Of a stretch of 64,000 bases of DNA, positions 47,204 through 57,206 are shown in pieces; position 1 is the stretch's first letter, and each line of letters starts with the position of its first letter. The stretch covers positions 1,566,526 to 1,630,525 of the forward strand of contig BLZA01000030.1 of the NCBI GenBank assembly GCA_013423385.1. Reading direction: 5' to 3'. The DNA is from Naganishia liquefaciens. Lineage: Eukaryota > Basidiomycota > Tremellomycetes > Filobasidiales > Filobasidiaceae. The notes under the pieces were generated by a model that ran no database searches, was not told where the DNA came from, and worked only from the letters and a program-made list of their open reading frames with translations. The position numbers and the translations under genes are program-made.

Positions 47204-47410
47204 TCCAAGGCCGACGATAAGATCCGGCGTTTACCCCGAAACGGTATTCCTTGTAAAAGGAGAAGGAAAGGATTGAGGAAGAGGAGATCTTGACACCTAC
47301 GGGTTCGAATGTCGACGGAAGTGGAATTTTCTCTAGTTTTGGTTGAACTAGTCTTTAAATGTATACGTCAGTTCAATGTTGGTATCTGATACACCCCTGA
47401 CCCCTAACCC
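47204..47410 (+). mobile_element. Telomere-tailed retroelement remnant, opposite orientation
   Basis: SKADDKIRRLPRNGIP is the same segment found near the C-terminus of the large element ORF at 51.9-55.3 kb. It jumps directly to KRRRKGLRKRRS and the element 3'UTR, so about 170 bp of the coding end is missing. The fragment ends in the shared 3'UTR sequence (GGTATCTGATACACCCCTGACCCCTAACCC at 47381-47410, in two overlapping parts). It therefore lies on the plus strand, the reverse of the other copies, and is 5'-truncated and internally deleted. Confidence 0.88.
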
Positions 47411-48069
47411 AAGTATCCTCCGTCTACGCGGTGTCACGATGTAATACCTTACATGACGAATCTCTATCTCGGCTTTCTTTTCCGGCACCTCGATACTGTA
47501 CTCTCGAATACCCTCGCAGCCTTTCGAGTGCTTAAAACCCTTTTATCGCTACCATTCAACCTACTCTGCGACTATGTTGAATACCGTAGCTTTACGGATA
47601 ATTTTTACTACTCAACAAGTTTTGCCAGCACCTGAAGAATGGATATATAGGGAATAACTTGTTCAACGCTTGTAACACTGCCTGAGGGAAGTCTTCACAC
47701 GTTCATCTCTGATACAACGCTTGTGTCAATTCTCTCAGATTTCGCGCCAAAACGATTTTTTTTTAGCCATTTCCCGTGAGATACGTGAAGTGAGTGTTGT
47801 AACACCCGCGCCAATCTCTTCGCTTACTACGTGCAAATCGTCCTAGAATAGTTACTGACCGGCGAATCAATGCTGTTTCGGTCCGCATTTGTAGTATACT
47901 GACGCGGGTTATTCCGGCTCCGCAGAGCGTACGAGCTTCGCTGTAATGTAGGACAGCCCGCTCGGGAGTCATAGCCTGCTATTCTATTCAAACTAAACAG
48001 AGTATTCTGGCTGCAGACAGAAGAGGTACTCCTCGAACCGCAGTCTGCGCATCAAATCAGCCATCAAGC
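47411..48069. other. No gene seen
   Basis: AT-rich sequence after the retroelement fragment with only short frames on both strands. No recognisable gene or repeat. Confidence 0.4.
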
Positions 48070-48267
48070 CTAGTTCGGCCAACAACACACCGACAAGCCC
48101 ACCTCGCCTCGCACCGTCATCGTTTCAGCCGTCGCTCTGCCCTCGCTCGTCGTTCCCTCGCTGATCCAAGCGTCGACAGGAACACAAGCAAGAGCAACAG
48201 TCGCGACGAGACGGCCCAGAAGGAGCGGTACCGTGCGTGGGTAGATGATGCGCGATCTTATCTTCAT
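48070..48267 (-). CDS. Possible small secreted protein
   Basis: A 65-residue frame starts MKIRSRIIYPRTVPLLLGRL and continues with VATVALACVPVDAW, a basic start plus hydrophobic core that looks like a signal peptide. A short mature part with two adjacent cysteines near the end (VCCWPN) follows. No homology recognised, no intron, and the frame is short enough to arise by chance. Confidence 0.22.
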   Translation of the reverse strand: MKIRSRIIYPRTVPLLLGRLVATVALACVPVDAWISEGTTSEGRATAETMTVRGEVGLSVCCWPN

Positions 48268-48362
48268 ATCGCATGTGAGAGGCGAGACGTTTTACAACGA
48301 CGGAATATAGTGTATGTATGAAGTCGGCAGATCACATAAAGCACGATTAAACTGCGCGAGCC

Positions 48363-50590
48363 TTAGTATCCATCCTCGTCCTCGCCCTCTTCGTTGTCTC
48401 CATCGTAGAGTCTGGGGTCTGTTGCGTAGTCAATAGGATTGTCATCGTCTTGGCCGCCAAACTCAGGATGGGCGTTGCCCTCGAAATCCTCTGGCATAAC
48501 GAGAGCAGCAGTTATCAGTTGCTTACCGAACAGCTTCCTCTCATCGGCATGGAAGACTGAACAGTATCTCCAGAACATGGATGCGATCTTCGGGTGATAT
48601 TCCGCAGTGAACCCCGCGACGAGACATGGAAAGGAAGGGAAGGGAGATTGTCCGTCGTCCAGGTCGATGTTTCCTCTTGAAACCACTGTACGAATCGAAG
48701 CGAATCTGGCCCAGCTGTTTCAAAAGAATTTGAGCATTCCTATTCTCCATTTAGCCGAGGCTCCGAGAAGGACTCACTGTCCGTCACTGTTGGACTTCCG
48801 TTGCAGGGGGTCGAACAAAAGAGCGCGATTGCACCCAGGAGCTCCGCAAAGACCATGTTGAAGCGCGAGCTTGTGGAGGTACCATCTTGGATCTTTGCGT
48901 TGATGCACGTCAGATGCATATGCGGTTTGTAACCCTAAGCTCACGGCCCTGGACATTGTGGAGAACTACGGGGATATTGTGAATCTGAAGCTTAAAGCAG
49001 CCTCACAGCTTGTAGCGAAATTGCTCTCTTCGCTTACCTGTTTGATGGCTCGCAGGGCACAGACGATCGAAATACCGACGAGATCCGCATGGAACGCCCG
49101 CCAGTGACGAATGTTGCATGTCCTGTTAGATTCTGTCATATGGTCCGCGTTCGCCGTGCACAGCTGATGTATTTTTGCTTCGAGACAGAGTTGAGCTAGC
49201 CCCGGTGTAATCGTTGTCGACAGCAATATCACTGTGGGGACTAGTCGAGCCATCTTTTGAAATACCTGTTCAGAGATTTCATCTTGCTCTCTCGCGCGAT
49301 GCAATCGGAACTAAGTGGGCGAGGAAAGATCAATTCTCGAGCAGCATCTCCATCGGACGGTCACCAGCCTGACGACATTGTAATTCACAGTTGCCCACCC
49401 AAAGCCGATGAAGGCTTTGGTACCCTGTAGAGCGTTCTCGTCGTAGCTAGCTTTCTCGATTGCTTTAACGATGATGTCGACAAGGACTTGGAGCGTAACA
49501 TCTCGTGCTAAGATTTCTACTGACCGCTCGGCAACGCTCTCCTGAGCGAGATCGGGACATCGTGCGCGGAGAGCTTGTATGTCGACGGATAGATTTTGGA
49601 TGACCTCCTGGAGAACCTTCTTGACGTCAATGTTTTCTTGAGGCACAGATCGTAGGCGTTCCGCAACTTCTGGAGATGCCGATCGTCCCAATCTTTCCTG
49701 TTTGGCCTTTATCGTCCGGAACTCGATTGCGACTTGAGCGATCTTCTTCTCCTACTCCGAGGTAGTGAGGGATTTCTGCACGATAATCCAGTGTTTCGAC
49801 ACGAGGCAATCTCTGTGCTGCGCTTTGGGGATACTTGCTGGAAATCGCTGACGGGAGGGTCTTTGCTTCTTCGAGCCAGTCCTAGCGTCGTCGTCCTCAT
49901 CCTCCCTGTCATCCGGACCCTCCGTATCTTCATGCGATGGCGCCGCTGCCTGTGAGCCTAGAGATCTTGTTCAGTATCATCAACAGTGAGGCGACATTTC
50001 AGCTTACTAGTCTGAATTGTCCCTGGGTTTGAAGAATGTGTCATGATGGCATTCATGAGTTCCTTTTCCATGACCGGCGTGCATATGTCGTCAAGGTGAG
50101 GATCAGTCGCGGTCAAAATTTCCTGATATAATGTCTGAATAGGGATATACGGGATAGCAGGACACAGTGAGCTGAAACCAGTCGTGACGCACTATGCTAC
50201 AGGAAGTCGATAGAACTCACATTCAGGGCAGTATCGAGCTTGCGCAGTGGCTGATCGTCCTGTCAAGGGGATATGAATCAGAAAGAAAAACAAGGGCTTT
50301 AGATCGATACTCAGAGAGCGATAATGTCTGTCGTTGAGGATTTGACTCCAATTCAGATTGGTAGCCTTGGTTGTGGTCGGAGACCGGCCATGGAAAGCGC
50401 GGGTTCATGCCCTGAGAGGCGTGATGGATCTGTTCCTTCAGATACTTCTCCACTTGCTGGAAAGACTTGCAGGCCCAGGCGGTACCTTGGCATACCGTCG
50501 TGGAGGCCAATCAGGATCGTTATGAGCTGGAAGAGCTTCGACGCATGGTATCAATCTCGAAACTGAACTCGGAGGAGGCCAGAAACTGCT
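48363..50590 (-). CDS. Hypothetical multi-exon protein, 5' end possibly cut by a retroelement
   Basis: A chain of coding-like minus-strand segments spans about 2.2 kb: FLASSEFSFEIDTMRRSSSS (near 50,580-50,520), QQVEKYLKEQIHHASQGMNP, RFPWPVSDHNQGYQSELESN, RLRSVPQENIDVKKVLQEVI, AERSVEILARDVTLQVLVDI, IVKAIEKASYDENALQGTKA, RFASIRTVVSRGNIDLDDGQ, AEYHPKIASMFWRYCSVFHA and ITAALVMPEDFEGNAHPEFG. The very acidic end is EEGEDEDGY with the TAG at 48363. Splice borders between segments are mostly plausible but not all resolved. No known domain recognised. The coding-like frame can be followed upstream almost to 50,630, exactly where the telomere-tailed copy begins. This suggests the insertion removed or separated the true 5' end. 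Confidence 0.45.
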
Positions 50591-50630
50591 TCCCAGCCCA
50601 AATGGCAATCTTCGTGGAGCGGGGAGAAAC

Positions 50631-51698
50631 TTAGGGGTTAGGGGTTAGGGGTGTATCAGATACCAATATTGAACTAACGTATACATTCAAAGACTATTCT
50701 ACCAAGATCAAAAACTCCAATTCCTTCGATATTCGCACCCATCCAAGTTCAAGATCCTCCTCTCTCCTATCCTTCCGCCTACAGAACGAACGATCTCGCG
50801 CGTGCCTTCAATAAGATCAAAGATAGCTGTTGGCACAGGGTCGAAAAGGCCGCAGGAGGCATTGTGTCCTGCCACAGTTTCATTACCTCGACCGTTCCCT
50901 TATCCATCATTCCTCCAACTGTGAATACCAACGGTGTGAAGGGAATGCCGTTCCGGGGCAGCCGCCGGATCTTATCGTTTGCCTTGGAATCCAAGAACTT
51001 TGCGATTAGGGAGTAACATCGTTCGGTCGGCTCATCGGGCGCGAGGTTGGGAGGAATGCGAGTCTCCACTGAGTCCCTGGTAGATAAGGAAACCACCGTG
51101 ATATCGTATTCGTGACGCGCTACCCCAGATGTAGGATTACCGGTCACCCGAATATCATTTCGCCGGGCGGTACCTCCGATAAGGGGTTCCACTACGACCG
51201 CTACTCCTGGATTTTTGCTGAGCGCAGACGCGATTGCCCGTTTCACTTGTTCGTGCCGGGCCGTATTCCACTTCTGGCGATGGACACACACCTCGGCATG
51301 GCCGACTTCTAGTGTCCTGATGCCGCAGTGTCGGCAAACCCCTCCGGGGGCCGGCAGCAAGGTCTTGATATGTAGGCCCGCTGAGACTCGAAGTCGGAAA
51401 GACGCAACGATGCGTGGAAGGGGACAATCGAAAGCCACTTTTTTCCGAGACCTGTAGACGATTCGAGTATGGTTTTAATTTGTTGATCGCTCAGGTTGGA
51501 AAAAAGTTCCTTTCGTGTCGCTTCAAACACTTCGTCGCAGCGTTCCCGTTGTGGAATGATCGAGCTCAGATCGTATGGGTTGGACAACTCGTCGGGTACT
51601 TCTCCAGAGCCCAGCAAAGGCTCTAGAAGAAGGTCCGCCACGTCTCGGGCCGCGCTGTGTGCCAGGGGAGCGCATGTTTCGTACGACAAGAGCCCCAC
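50631..51698 (-). mobile_element. 5'-truncated telomere-tailed non-LTR retrotransposon copy (A)
   Basis: The copy begins inside the ORF at LLSYETCAPLAHSAARDVAD on its right side and retains the endonuclease region: CRHCGIRTLEVGHAEVCVHR, then RRNDIRVTGNPTSGVARHEY and DITVVSLSTRDSV, ending LLKARARSFVL. A one-base deletion near 51,390 shifts the frame within RLSDF/RVSAGL. The 3'UTR follows and ends at its left side in three TTAGGGG units (50631-50651 on the plus strand; CCCCTAA in element orientation). Its right edge is cut precisely where the TTAGGGG tail of the neighbouring copy starts. Confidence 0.93.
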
Positions 51699-51726
51699 TT
51701 AGGGGTTAGGGGTTAGGGGTTAGGGG
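51699..51726. repeat. Telomere-like tract between two element copies
   Basis: Four perfect TTAGGGG units form the 3' tail of copy B and sit directly on the truncated 5' edge of copy A. Shorter versions occur at 50631-50651 and 63928-63944, and reversed at 47391-47410. Confidence 0.95.
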
Positions 51727-51862
51727 TGTATCAGATACCAACATTGAACTAACGTATACATTTGAAGACTATTTCAACCAAAACTAGAGAAAATTCCACT
51801 TCCGTCGACATTCGAACCCGTAGGTGTCAAGATCCCCTCTTCCTTAATCCTTTCCTTCTCCT

Positions 51863-54800
51863 TTACAACACGAAAGACCTTGCTCGCGCCTTCAGCAAGA
51901 TCAAGGACAATTGCTGACAAAGGGTCGAGAAGGCCGCGGGAGGCATTGTGTCCTGCCACAACTTCATTACCTCCACTGTCCCTTTATCCATCATTCCTCC
52001 GACTGTAAATACCAAAGGGGTGAAAGGGATCCCATTCCGAGGTAGCCGTCGGATCTTATCGTTTGCTTTTGAGTCGAGAAACTTGGCGATCAAGGCGTAG
52101 CAGCGCTGGGCCGGGTCTTCCGGAAGTAAGTTGGGAGGGATCCGCGCATTGACCGAGTCCCGCGTCGAAAGAGATACCACCGTGACGTCGTACTCATGCC
52201 GAGCGATGCCGGACGTCGGGTTACCGGTGACGCGGATGTCGTTTCGTCGAGCGGTACCACCGATAAGGGGCTCTATTACGACCGCAACGCCTTGGATCTT
52301 GCTCAGTGCCGATGCGATAGCTCTTTTCACTTGCTCGTGTCGGGCAGTGTTCCAGCTGTGTCGGTGAGCGCAGACTTCGGCGTGGCCGACTTCGTACGTT
52401 CTTAGACCACACTGGTTGCAAACCACGCCGGGTCCCGGAACTAGGGTTTTAACATGCAGGCCAGTCGAGACCTGAAAGTCCGTAAGTTGTAACTGAGCGT
52501 GAAAAGGAACAATGGAAAGCCACTTCTTGCCCAAACCTGTGGCCGACTCGAGTACGGTTTTTATTTGCTGATCGGTCAGGTTGAGGAAGAGCTGCTTCCT
52601 TGTTTCCTCGAACGCCTTGTTGCAGCGCTCTCTTTGGCGAACTATGATAGGTTTGCCATCCTCGTCTGTTTCTGGAAGCGGTTCGGGGCCGGGGCCAAGC
52701 AAGGGTTCGAGCAAATGATCCGCCACATCCTGCGCCGCGCCATATGCCAAAGGGGCACAGGTTTCATAGGATAAGAGACCAAGACCTCCCAATCTGACAG
52801 GCAAGGAGTACAGAATGTCGGTAGTCTTGGACTGTGACTCTGTGAGGTTGTCGGTGTTCGCCGCTCGGATCAAATTGGCGGTGTCCCAGATCGACCGATC
52901 CAATCTTCTCCAGAGACTCGTTAGGTCCTCGCCTAGCAGGCATCTTTGAAGATGTCGAAGTTCATGCTGTAAACATTGACGCAGCAGTAACAGGCTATGC
53001 TGGTGGGGAAGGCCGGCGAGTCTGGCCATCTTTTCTTCCAGCTTGACAACCTTTCTTTCGAGGAATTTTCCTCGGGCTCCAGCCGGGCCGATGTAAGAGC
53101 CCAGAATTTCCATCCCGGAAGTCTGAACGTCGGTCAGCGACACGATTGATGTCTTGGTGTTGTTTAGTTGTAAAGAAACAGCATCGGTGCTGAAGAAGTT
53201 GAAGACCTCCTGAAGGGTATCGGAGGACTTGCTGAGGATGTAGATGTCTTTCAAGTACGCCAGGATTAAGGCGTCGTGCCCGAGAGCGGTGGTGAGCTCG
53301 TCCAGCATGGGTCGGATCCCTACGGAGAAAAGCAAGGGCCCAAGGGGGTCGCCTTGTCGAACGCCTTGGCTTGAAATGATGATTTCGGGGACATCTTCAA
53401 GACCGCCAGAGACCAGGTCAGACGGCTCGTTATACGCCCACTTGGCGACCTTCCAAAGCCCTGGTGCATATCTCTTGACGGCGTTCGCCATTTCCCTTCT
53501 GCTTAGAGTGTTGAAGGCGTTCCGGAAATCGAGGGACGAAACGTGTGTAAAGTGTTCGTCGAGAATCGTACCGTCCATCGCCCGTTGTACCGCTCGAATT
53601 AGAGGCTCAACGCCGCTTCGAGTACCCACCCCGAATTGACAAGGGGATAGGCTGTCGGGTCGGAATGAGTGTCGGAGGATGGCCTTTGTGCACAGACGGT
53701 AGATGAGTTCGCCAACTGCAATAGGGCGAACTCCGCCATCAGGTTTGTCCAACGCGATGAGCCGGGACGCGCAAAGAAAGCTACGTCCTGGAGCGGTTCC
53801 GGCCAAGAGCATGGTGACCAAAGTGGTGAGCATTTTCTTGACCGGTTCCGATCGCATGGCGATTTTGAGAAGAGGCACCGTCCATCCTGAGATGCCAGGG
53901 GCGGTGTCGTGTCGAAACGACTGAAACGCTTTGACAATATCTTCGGTGGAAGGCGGCATGTTGGCGAATTGCGGTCCAACATTGTCACCAAAAGGATTTT
54001 CCTCGCCCTGGGGGTGTTTGTCCCTTAACGTTTCAAGTACCTCGGGCGTTTGACCTGCGACCGATCCATTCTGGTCGAGAATTCTCGAAGCATTTCCGAG
54101 CCTCCCCAATTCGACTTGATGTTGAATGGAGGGAGCTTTCCTTTCCCCTCGGTGATTGAACACGCGGAGTTGAGGAAAGTTTATGCCCGGGTAGAGTCCG
54201 AGGCGGTGGATGCTGTCGGAAGAAGCACCCAGACAGACTTTCGGGAGACAGAGAAAGTCGAAGATGGCGCGATCGTTCGGATTGGCGGAGAATTGCAAGG
54301 CCAATCGTTCCGCCGCGTTCTTGAAAGCCGCAGCCACAGGAGGAGGCAGAGGCCTATAGGTCGCCGGGAAACGAGCCAGAGCAATGAAAGCCTCGTCCAT
54401 CTGGTGGTAGCCGAAAAAGGAACCGGGAGGCGGGGGTGGGAGCACAGGCGCACCATCCATCCGGTATGGATAGAATATGTCTCTTCCATCCATATAGACT
54501 TCAGGCGTACCATAAGGTTGACCAGAAGGAACAAATGGTCGAGGACCGCGGACTGTTCCGTGAGATCTCGGAGCGTTCGCGCTTACTTCGGGAAAAGACT
54601 CGTCGCTGGAGCCATCCGAGTCGGATTCATCTTGCTCGTACTCGCTATCGCCCGTTCCTTCGTCGCATTCGTCGGTCTCGTATTCTTCCGGTGTTTCTTC
54701 GCGTTCCCAACTGGGGTCACGTTCACCGGCATTGTTCTCATCCGTCTCTGACGACTCAACAAAATGAACTGATCCGTTGCCTGACGTTGACTCGGTCTCT

Positions 54801-55342
54801 TCGGAGGAAAACAATGGAAGGTCTTGCAGGTTGGTGTCCCTTTCACCGAGTATTCTTCGCGAGGCGGCCGTGGCAATGACTTGGCTAATCGGCCGTGCCA
54901 GAATTGCGTTGATTTCCTCCTCCAGCTGATCTTGGAGTTCTCCGTCAGAAGCGACGGCGTCTGCTTCAAGGTCGAGGGTGGAAATGCTTTCAGAGGGTTC
55001 CTCTGGTCCGGGCATGATACGGTCCTCTGTAGACATCTCCGGTTGATCTTGAAGAAGTTCGGCGAGTTCATTTTGAGATTCTTCCACGGCGTTTGAAGGA
55101 GTAACATGGCGAGTCATCGCCTGTTGCGCTCCAACGCAGCCGGTCCGGGCGTGATGGGAATTAAGTCCTTGAGCCGAGGCAGTGACGCTGCCGCAAAGAC
55201 AAACGACGAGAGATGTGCCTTCAAAGTCGGACTGTTGGAACTGGTGTCGCTTGTGACTCTTTCGTACGTGTTCCAGCAGATCACCGAATCGCCGAGTGCA
55301 CAATGGGCAGTTTCCTGGGCCGGATCGGACTCGAGTTGGCAT
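51863..55342 (-). CDS. R2/CRE-like retrotransposon polyprotein: zinc fingers, RT, restriction-like endonuclease
   Basis: A single uninterrupted 1159-residue ORF. Residues about 10-30 form a C2H2 finger (CPLC, then LLEHVRKSH) and about 48-70 a second CxC...H...C finger. Residues 90-290 are acidic and probably disordered. RT motifs include RLIALDKPDGGVRPIAVGE, motif A SLDFRNAFNTL, motif B SSQGVRQGDPLGPLLFS and motif C AYLKDIYIL. The endonuclease part has the CCHC knuckle CNQCGLRTYEVGHAEVCAHR and the PD-(D/E)xK-like block RRNDIRV...RHEYDVTVVSL. Motif C should read Y-L-D-D; here the first aspartate is lysine (codon AAA), which should abolish metal binding and polymerase activity. The remaining ORF is intact, so inactivation seems recent, or this copy is mobilised by others. 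The truncated copy A and the 47.2-kb fragment share its C-terminus. Confidence 0.93.
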   Translation of the reverse strand: MPTRVRSGPGNCPLCTRRFGDLLEHVRKSHKRHQFQQSDFEGTSLVVCLCGSVTASAQGLNSHHARTGCVGAQQAMTRHVTPSNAVEESQNELAELLQDQPEMSTEDRIMPGPEEPSESISTLDLEADAVASDGELQDQLEEEINAILARPISQVIATAASRRILGERDTNLQDLPLFSSEETESTSGNGSVHFVESSETDENNAGERDPSWEREETPEEYETDECDEGTGDSEYEQDESDSDGSSDESFPEVSANAPRSHGTVRGPRPFVPSGQPYGTPEVYMDGRDIFYPYRMDGAPVLPPPPPGSFFGYHQMDEAFIALARFPATYRPLPPPVAAAFKNAAERLALQFSANPNDRAIFDFLCLPKVCLGASSDSIHRLGLYPGINFPQLRVFNHRGERKAPSIQHQVELGRLGNASRILDQNGSVAGQTPEVLETLRDKHPQGEENPFGDNVGPQFANMPPSTEDIVKAFQSFRHDTAPGISGWTVPLLKIAMRSEPVKKMLTTLVTMLLAGTAPGRSFLCASRLIALDKPDGGVRPIAVGELIYRLCTKAILRHSFRPDSLSPCQFGVGTRSGVEPLIRAVQRAMDGTILDEHFTHVSSLDFRNAFNTLSRREMANAVKRYAPGLWKVAKWAYNEPSDLVSGGLEDVPEIIISSQGVRQGDPLGPLLFSVGIRPMLDELTTALGHDALILAYLKDIYILSKSSDTLQEVFNFFSTDAVSLQLNNTKTSIVSLTDVQTSGMEILGSYIGPAGARGKFLERKVVKLEEKMARLAGLPHQHSLLLLRQCLQHELRHLQRCLLGEDLTSLWRRLDRSIWDTANLIRAANTDNLTESQSKTTDILYSLPVRLGGLGLLSYETCAPLAYGAAQDVADHLLEPLLGPGPEPLPETDEDGKPIIVRQRERCNKAFEETRKQLFLNLTDQQIKTVLESATGLGKKWLSIVPFHAQLQLTDFQVSTGLHVKTLVPGPGVVCNQCGLRTYEVGHAEVCAHRHSWNTARHEQVKRAIASALSKIQGVAVVIEPLIGGTARRNDIRVTGNPTSGIARHEYDVTVVSLSTRDSVNARIPPNLLPEDPAQRCYALIAKFLDSKANDKIRRLPRNGIPFTPLVFTVGGMMDKGTVEVMKLWQDTMPPAAFSTLCQQLSLILLKARARSFVL

Positions 55343-55379
55343 GACGCTTTTCAGACGTGTCGGACCTTTTCAGACTTTT

Positions 55380-56617
55380 CAGACTACCAAGAAAAAACAA
55401 TTCAACCCGCCACAGGATCAGTTTGTGTTTTTTCAGGAATCCCGAAAAAAGACGACTCACCAGAGTTTGCAACGAAAGCGGAAGACGCAAAAGTGGCAGA
55501 TGCAACGTTGAAAAACCTGTCAGCCATGGAAGTTAGTGAAGGCTTCTGGACTTTCGACTCGAATTTCACTAACCGATGATCAGTGCCGAAGAACAGCAAC
55601 GATGACGAGTTTGACCCGTGACGGCGATCTAACAGATTCAGGTCAATCCTTGTCTTTTTTCAGGAATCCCGAAAGAAAGCACGTACCAAGGGATGTAGGG
55701 CAAGTAGCAGCAGTTGCCCAAAGTCAACCAGTCAAAGTTGTTCCGATCTGCAAAGAAGGCAGGTAAGCTATGTCTTTTTCCCGGAATCCCGAAAGAAAAC
55801 ACATACCAAGCGATGCGAGAAAAATTGCGAAGATTGCCAAAAGTCAACCGACGTCAATGTCATGCGATCTGAGAACAAGGCGGATCAGATGTGTCTTTTT
55901 CCGGGAATCCCGAAAGAAAACGCGTACCACCAGACAGGGAGTCCAATCCACGGGTTTCAGATGCAAATCCAGGTAAACCAGGTTGATCTGAAGCCACACG
56001 ACGTCAGCATCATGCGTTCTCACGTGCTCAGCCGACTTACTAACACACGATGCCGAAGATGGTTCCACAGTCGAGACCTGCCAACAGAGTCAAATCAGAC
56101 ATGTCTTTTTCCAGGAATCCCGAAAGAAAGCATACACCAGATGCCAAGAAACAAAAGTCCACCTGGAATCGAGGCAGGTCAGTTTTGTCTTTTTTCGGGA
56201 ATCCCGAAAGAAAACACATACCAGATGCCAAGAGACAAAAGTTCACTTGAAGGCGAAGCAGGTCAGTTTTGTCTTTTTTCGGGAATCCCGAAAGAAAACA
56301 CATACCAGATGCCAAGAGACAAAAGTCCACTTGAAGGCGAAGCAGGTCAGTTTTGTCTTTTTTCGGGAATCCCGAAAGAAAACACATACCAGATGCCACC
56401 AAAAAGAAAGAGGGAGGGCTTGACAAGGGGTAAATGCAAGATCGCACCGATAGCTATGGCTGACTTACGAGATCAGTTGGAGTCGATCAGCAATGTCCTT
56501 TCTTGACGAGACACGACGACGAGTACCTTTTCTATAAGGAGGGATGAATCAGCAATCCTTTCGAATATGACCGCAAGTCTATGCTTACCAGACTACCAAG
56601 AAAAACAATTCAACCCG
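55380..56617. repeat. Direct repeat pair bracketing the palindrome array
   Basis: The 33-base segment beginning AGACTACCAAGAAAAA and ending CAATTCAACCCGCCA occurs at about 55380-55412 and again at 56583-56616, with one base indel. The two copies are 1.2 kb apart in the same orientation and enclose eight of the palindromic repeats. This could be a segmental tandem duplication of the retroelement 5' region. Confidence 0.8.
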
Positions 56618-57206
56618 CCAGCAAAAACCAAAGGGCAAGAAGGGACAAAGCAGATCACCATCTTTATATACACAATTCCCGCATCGAGCTCGCCGTTTCA
56701 AGGCAGACACAAGGAGCGCACGCGCGCTTTCGCTCAATCAATGCGCCCAACGCGCTATTTCGAATTTCCCTTTAAGCGCGTATCCACCCAACCCCCTTCG
56801 ATTTCGGTCGACTTCTAAACTTTTGCTATGCCTTGTCTGTCTTTATCCATGGTTCCTGGAGAGAGTCGTTCCGGCCCTTTCAAGGTATACATTGGATAAG
56901 TCTTTCTGACAGCCCGTCACGATGCCTCAAGTCTTCTCTTTACGTAAGTTCCGGTAAAGAGAATTTCTACTCGATGATCTTCCGCAGTCCAGTGAGAACG
57001 TGTTTAGCCGCTGTTTTCTTTCAGGAATACTGATAAAAGACATCCCAACATCACTTTTCTGCGCAAGTCCTGCATAAGACAGAGTCAATCCATGCCTTAC
57101 TTTCTTTCAGGAATACCGCAAAAAAAGCATACACATATCTCCAAGGTCCTCCAGAACGTGCGGTCTTGTGAACAATCGTTTTCTTTCAGGAATACCGAAA
57201 AAGGAC
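55425..57206. repeat. Left cluster of imperfect palindromes (TTTCGGGAATCCCGAAA family)
   Basis: Eleven copies are seen near 55427, 55653, 55773, 55893, 56103, 56187, 56271, 56355, 57014, 57098 and 57178. The core is TTTCGGGAATCCCGAAA, an eight-base inverted repeat around one central base, extended by T-rich and A-rich arms so that each copy can form a hairpin. Copies 6-8 are spaced exactly 84 bp with near-identical spacers (a tandem repeat), while copies 1-5 have diverged spacers. The last three are diverged (CAGGAATACCG...). The 84-bp period is a multiple of three, so long frames stay open on both strands (plus 55862-56506, minus 56040-56447). These encode repeats such as LFSGIPKENTYQMPRDKS and are probably not real proteins. 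Confidence 0.9.

Larger units (their letters stand above)
51699..55342 (-). mobile_element. Near-complete telomere-tailed non-LTR retrotransposon copy (B)
   Basis: The element contains the 1159-residue ORF and a 3'UTR of about 135 bp. It ends in four TTAGGGG units (51699-51726 on the plus strand, CCCCTAA in element orientation). The 5' boundary is not defined. It lies upstream of the ATG at 55342 and may include the palindrome-rich DNA up to about 56.6 kb. No long terminal repeats and no poly(A) tail are seen. Layout (zinc fingers, RT, restriction-like endonuclease, single ORF) places it with the R2/CRE-type site-specific LINEs. Telomere-associated members include Cnl1 of Cryptococcus and MoTeR of Pyricularia (family knowledge). 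Confidence 0.9.

Noticed and set aside
56187-56383. Regularly spaced palindromic repeats resembling a CRISPR array
   Set aside because: The spacers are themselves repeated and similar, the host is a eukaryote, and no Cas-like gene is near. This is a tandem minisatellite containing palindromes.
55862-56506. 214-codon plus-strand frame repeating LFSGIPKENTYQ units
   Set aside because: It runs through the 84-bp palindrome repeats, has a competing open frame on the opposite strand, and shows no domain or splice context. Repeat periodicity explains it.
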